NCBI GenBank assembly: GCA_944347775.1
Contig: CALVMT010000091.1
Location: 1-64,000, forward strand
From: an uncultured Clostridia bacterium
GTDB taxonomy: Bacteria > Bacillota > Clostridia > Christensenellales > Christensenellaceae
Length of the DNA: 64,000 nucleotides
Direction: 5' to 3'
Part shown: positions 60,975 through 64,000 of the stretch, one piece after another
Position numbering within the stretch: position 1 is the first letter of the stretch
Layout of the letters: each line of letters begins with the position of its first letter
Translations under genes and position numbers: made by a program
Notes under the pieces: generated by a model
What the model was told of the DNA's origin: nothing
Seen by the model: only the letters and a program-made list of their open reading frames with translations
Databases searched by the model: none

Positions 60975-62253
60975 AAAAATATTTTCTGCTATTGGAAGAT
61001 TGAGCAAGGCAACGGGAACAGTAATTTGGAATTTTTTTAAAAAAAATACGTGGTTAAAAGTGATCTCCTTGCTTTTTGCCGTATTTATTTGGAGTTATGT
61101 TATTGCAGAAGAAAACCCTACACGACAGATGACCTTAAAAAATATTTCGGTCACGTATAGAGGAATAAGTGAATTATCTGAACAAGGATTGACGGTTGAA
61201 AGGGATGAACTGATTAATGTCGTGAATCTTTCGATTATGGCAGGGCAGGATAACCATAAAAATATTAATCAGAATACTGTTACAGCGTTTTTGGATTTTT
61301 CTCATATCAATGAGCCGGGAACTTATACGTTGGATGTTCAGGTAAATATTACTGTCGGAGGCGCTTCTGTGAACGCATGTACGCCAAGCAGCGTGCAGGT
61401 AGAAGTAGAGGAATTGGTAGAAAGGCAGATACCAGTTGAATGCAACTTGGTTGGTGTTGCGGAAAACGGATATTATGTGGAAGAACCTCAAATTGAGCAA
61501 AAATACATCACAATTTCTGGTGCAAAAAGTAAAGTGGAACAAGTCGCAAGAGCCGTAGCAACAATTCCTATTGATGGACTTTCCCAAAGTTCTGAAAACA
61601 GTTATGTTGTTGAATTATTGGATTTGAAAGGGAATCCAATACAAATAAATTCGATTAACGGAGAAATTCCTTCGGTTATTGTGCAGCTTAATGTTTTGCG
61701 GATGAAAACCATTCAATTGGATGAAGAAGAAATAAAAGGTTGCATTACTAATGTTAAAGAGGGCTATGAAGTGGTCAATGTAACGCTTACGCCGGGATCT
61801 GTAGATATCATAGGTGAAGAAGATATATTAGCTCAGGTGGATAAACTTTCGATACAGCCGGTTTCTGCGGAAAATGCTGATCAAGGGACTCTTCTTACGG
61901 CAGAATTGCAGCCAATTGAAGGAGTAAAATTCCTTTCTGGCAATACCATTTCAATTTATGCTCAGATCAGTGAAAAAACAATGGAAAAGCATTTTGAAAA
62001 TATTGCGATAGATGCGGTCAATGTAGATGAAAACCTGAAAACGGTTTTTTCTGTAACACATACGGATATTACGATTTCGGGCGGAATATCAGCAATGACA
62101 GGGATTACGCGTAGTGATTTAAACGTTTATATTGATTTGACAGGTCTTACTTCAGGAACATATGTGCTTCCGGTAAAAATTGAAGAGTTGCCTGGTATTG
62201 ATTCTTCTGATATTTTAATAGAAAATCCAAGCGTAACAGTGGTCATCGAATAA
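60967..62253 (+). CDS. cdaR: CdaR (YbbR-domain) regulator of CdaA
   Basis: The 428-residue protein has one membrane helix (about 24-44, ending in FIWSYVIAEENPTRQ) and an extracellular part with about four YbbR repeats. Examples are the P-V-x-x-L/V repeats at VERQIPVECNLVGVAENGYYVE, MKTIQLDEEEIKGCITNVKEGYEV and GTYVLPVKIEELPGI. CdaR binds CdaA at the membrane and adjusts c-di-AMP synthesis. The stop TAA at 62251-62253 is followed by a hairpin. Confidence 0.95.
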   Translation: MGKKIFSAIGRLSKATGTVIWNFFKKNTWLKVISLLFAVFIWSYVIAEENPTRQMTLKNISVTYRGISELSEQGLTVERDELINVVNLSIMAGQDNHKNINQNTVTAFLDFSHINEPGTYTLDVQVNITVGGASVNACTPSSVQVEVEELVERQIPVECNLVGVAENGYYVEEPQIEQKYITISGAKSKVEQVARAVATIPIDGLSQSSENSYVVELLDLKGNPIQINSINGEIPSVIVQLNVLRMKTIQLDEEEIKGCITNVKEGYEVVNVTLTPGSVDIIGEEDILAQVDKLSIQPVSAENADQGTLLTAELQPIEGVKFLSGNTISIYAQISEKTMEKHFENIAIDAVNVDENLKTVFSVTHTDITISGGISAMTGITRSDLNVYIDLTGLTSGTYVLPVKIEELPGIDSSDILIENPSVTVVIE

Positions 62254-62270
62254 TCACAAAAGGAGAACCG

Positions 62271-62306
62271 AGAACCATTTTTGAAATTTTCAAAAATGGT
62301 TCTTTT
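62271..62306 (+). terminator. Hairpin after cdaR, weak terminator and possible translation control element
   Basis: AGAACCATTTTTGAA (62271-62285) pairs with TTCAAAAATGGTTCT (62289-62303), followed by only TTTT. It lies between an AAAGGAG ribosome site (62259-62265) and the next ATG (62313), so it may also affect translation of that ORF. Confidence 0.65.
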
Positions 62307-62312
62307 ATCAAC

Positions 62313-62558
62313 ATGAAAAAAATAGTAATACATGAGTTGGCGGCAAGCGTATATGAAAATGAAAGCAACATATTGCAATTGGCAGCCAAAAAAATGGGAA
62401 TACTTCCCGAACAAATTCAAAGATGGGGAATTTTGCGTAAATCGTTAGATGCAAGAAAAAAGAACGATATTTTATATAAATATTCTCTTTGGATACAACC
62501 AGAAGAGAAGTTGATTCCACGACTTGAAAAAAAGGATTTGAAGCCTATGAAGCCTTGA
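62313..62558 (+). CDS. N-terminal domain of a split COG2509-type FAD protein
   Basis: The 81-residue product matches the N-terminal cap seen on large FAD-dependent dehydrogenases of the COG2509 family: a ferredoxin-like strand-helix segment and the conserved IQRWGILRKSLDARKKNDILYKYSLWI motif. In relatives this domain is continuous with the flavin domain. Here a TGA at 62556-62558 separates them, overlapping the next start TTG at 62555. No ribosome site adjoins ATG 62313. The nearest, 62259-62265, is beyond the hairpin, and a non-ATG start at ATT 62277 is possible. Confidence 0.75.
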   Translation: MKKIVIHELAASVYENESNILQLAAKKMGILPEQIQRWGILRKSLDARKKNDILYKYSLWIQPEEKLIPRLEKKDLKPMKP

Positions 62559-63895
62559 CTGAGCAAACGCCATTGCCGGGCAGCAAAGAGATTAATGGAA
62601 AAATTGTTGTGATTGGAGCCGGCCCTTGCGGTTTGTTTGCTGCATATATTTTAGCTCAAAATGGTTATCGGCCTTTGCTGATTGAACGGGGAAAAGCAAT
62701 AGAACAAAGAGAACAAGATTTTTTATTGTTGCAAAAAGAGGGATTGATGAATCCGGAAAGTAATGCTTGCTTTGGAGAAGGAGGAGCGGGTGCTTTTTCG
62801 GATGGGAAACTAACTGCCCGAAATAAAGCCCCTCATACGGCGCATGTGATGTCGATTTTTATTGCGCATGGGGCAACACCCAGTATTGCTTATTATGCTA
62901 AGCCGCATTTGGGAACAGATTATATTCGCCGCATTATTGTTTCGATGAGAAATGAAATAATAAAAAGAGGCGGAGAAGTTATCTTTGAAGCTCGGTTAGA
63001 AAATTTAATTCAAAAAGAAGGAAAATTGCAAGGTATTGTTTATACGAAAAAAGGCAATCGAATTAGAGTAGATTCAAACGCTTGTATATTGGCGATCGGG
63101 CATAGTGCGCGGGATACTTTTGCTATGTTGCAAGAGCAGGGTATAATATTGCAACCTAAACCTTTTGCAATGGGTGTACGGGTAGAACATTTGAGAAAAC
63201 ATATTGATCAATGGCAATATGGAAAATTTGCTAAAGTATTAGGTGCAGCAGAATATACGTTAAAAGCACAGGTGCAAGATAGGGGTGTTTATTCTTTTTG
63301 TATGTGCCCCGGCGGTGAAGTAATATGTTCAGCGACAGAATCCGGATATACAGCAGTTAATGGGATGAGTTGGCACGACCGTAGCCAGCCCTATTCTAAT
63401 GGTGCAATTGTCGTTAGTGTCGGTGTAAATGATATGCCATCTGGTTCGCTTGGAGGGATTGCTTTACAAAAACAACTTGAACGTGCTGCATATATGATGG
63501 CCGACGGATATGGCGCACCGGCACAAACTTATTTGGATTTTATAGAAGGTAGACGTGGGAAAAAATTGCCGGAAAACAGTTATAAACCTTATACTGTTTC
63601 GGCAAATTTATCAGCATGTTTACCGGAATTCATCCGCCGGGGAATTATTGGCGCTGCAAAACATTTTGAAGGAGCAATTCCGGGATTTGTTCGGCAAGGA
63701 TTGATGATTGGTGTAGAAACAAGGACTTCCTCTCCAGTGAGAATTCTGCGTAATCAGGAATTTAGTTCAAATATCATCGGATTATATCCGGGCGGAGAAG
63801 GTGCAGGTTATGCCGGAGGAATTATGTCAGCAGCAATAGATGGAATAAAATTAGCCAATCAGTTGATTTCCACATTTAAACTACCTAATAGATAG
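62555..63895 (+). CDS. FAD-dependent oxidoreductase (COG2509/YtfP-type), catalytic part
   Basis: The 446-residue protein starts at TTG 62555, overlapping the stop of the N-terminal ORF by four bases. It has the FAD-binding dinucleotide motif IVVIGAGPCGLFAAYILAQNGY (about 14-35) followed by LIERGKAIEQRE. Further landmarks are FGEGGAGAFSDGKLTARN (about 73-90), ILAIGHSARDTF, RVEHLRKHIDQ, CMCPGGEVICSATE and a GLYPGGEGAGYAGGIMSAAIDG close near the C-terminus. The family's reaction is unknown. Either the gene has split naturally with coupled translation, or a frameshift or stop mutation divided it. Confidence 0.88.
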   Translation: MTEQTPLPGSKEINGKIVVIGAGPCGLFAAYILAQNGYRPLLIERGKAIEQREQDFLLLQKEGLMNPESNACFGEGGAGAFSDGKLTARNKAPHTAHVMSIFIAHGATPSIAYYAKPHLGTDYIRRIIVSMRNEIIKRGGEVIFEARLENLIQKEGKLQGIVYTKKGNRIRVDSNACILAIGHSARDTFAMLQEQGIILQPKPFAMGVRVEHLRKHIDQWQYGKFAKVLGAAEYTLKAQVQDRGVYSFCMCPGGEVICSATESGYTAVNGMSWHDRSQPYSNGAIVVSVGVNDMPSGSLGGIALQKQLERAAYMMADGYGAPAQTYLDFIEGRRGKKLPENSYKPYTVSANLSACLPEFIRRGIIGAAKHFEGAIPGFVRQGLMIGVETRTSSPVRILRNQEFSSNIIGLYPGGEGAGYAGGIMSAAIDGIKLANQLISTFKLPNR

Positions 63896-63910
63896 AAAGG
63901 GGATCGTAGG

Positions 63911-64000
63911 ATGAAAGATAAGCCGATATTTAAAAGATATGTTGTGTTGGTAGGAAATTTTGGAAGCGGTAAGACAGAGCTAGCTCTTAATTTAGCTATG
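63911..64000 (+). CDS. P-loop ATPase, N-terminal 30 codons only (runs off the window)
   Basis: ATG 63911 follows AAAGGGGATCGTAGG. The visible residues include YVVLVGNFGSGKTELALNLAM, with a Walker A loop GNFGSGKTE. It shows a nucleotide-binding protein, perhaps a SIMIBI-type or general ATP-binding protein. The rest of the sequence is needed to name it. It lies 16 bases after the FAD protein gene in the same direction. Confidence 0.6.
   Translation, partial: MKDKPIFKRYVVLVGNFGSGKTELALNLAM

Noticed and set aside
1..64000. CRISPR arrays, rRNA genes or insertion sequences
   Set aside because: No regular repeat-spacer pattern, rRNA signature or transposase reading frame was seen anywhere in the window.

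Overview
The window looks like a chromosomal segment of a low-GC, endospore-forming anaerobic Firmicute of class Clostridia. The evidence is cotJABC, a YtxC-like protein, a Spo0E-like protein, the Firmicute-type hprK / murB / rapZ / whiA / crh-like block, cdaA-cdaR, a T-box leader, and strong GGAGG ribosome sites with frequent TTG or GTG starts. I cannot name the genus.

Layout. Positions 1-1650 are the end of an integrated mobile element. It holds a parA-parB pair of visibly higher GC than its surroundings, a repeat-bearing flank and a complete tRNA-Arg(CCU). The element abuts a host tRNA-Arg(CCU) that is cut at its anticodon arm. From 1857 the core chromosome carries a LysM-like protein, a divergent RelA/SpoT-domain protein, a YtxC-like protein, a glutaredoxin-like protein and asnS. 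These are followed by a phosphoesterase, a diaminopimelate-decarboxylase-like enzyme, a phosphopantetheinyl transferase and a phosphate transporter pair (pit plus PhoU-like). Positions 11845-20522 form a surface-glycan cluster with a flippase, a polymerase-like membrane protein and five glycosyltransferases. The cotJABC spore-coat operon follows. Then comes a DUF5685 / DnaJ / membrane protein / FHA / FtsW-like / PBP run that ends at uvrC.

Positions 28921-37230 are a single tightly packed operon for chorismate, phenylalanine and tyrosine: aroF, tyrA, aroB, aroA, aroC, pheA, an aroE-aroK fusion and aroQ. Ahead of it is a leader with a 35-residue peptide containing the run YVYYYFYF and three mutually exclusive hairpins, which reads as ribosome-mediated attenuation. 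Convergent to it is bioY, with a BirA-type operator sitting on its promoter. The crh-like, whiA, rapZ, murB, solute-binding protein, hprK and HAD phosphatase genes run leftward from 44097. dnaE and pfkA run rightward.

The last third contains an orphan OppA-like lipoprotein and a LexA-like repressor in an operon with a radical-SAM DNA repair protein and its partner. It then has nagA and a T-box leader in front of an unusual XRE-cupin-AMP-ligase fusion. A DUF421/DUF4363 pair, a lipoprotein, a Spo0E-like peptide and the cdaA-cdaR c-di-AMP module follow. The window closes with a COG2509-type FAD protein split into two overlapping ORFs and the start of a P-loop ATPase.

The most informative observations are the aromatic leader-peptide attenuator, the split and replaced tRNA-Arg at the element boundary, and the T-box controlling an acyl-CoA ligase-like regulator fusion.
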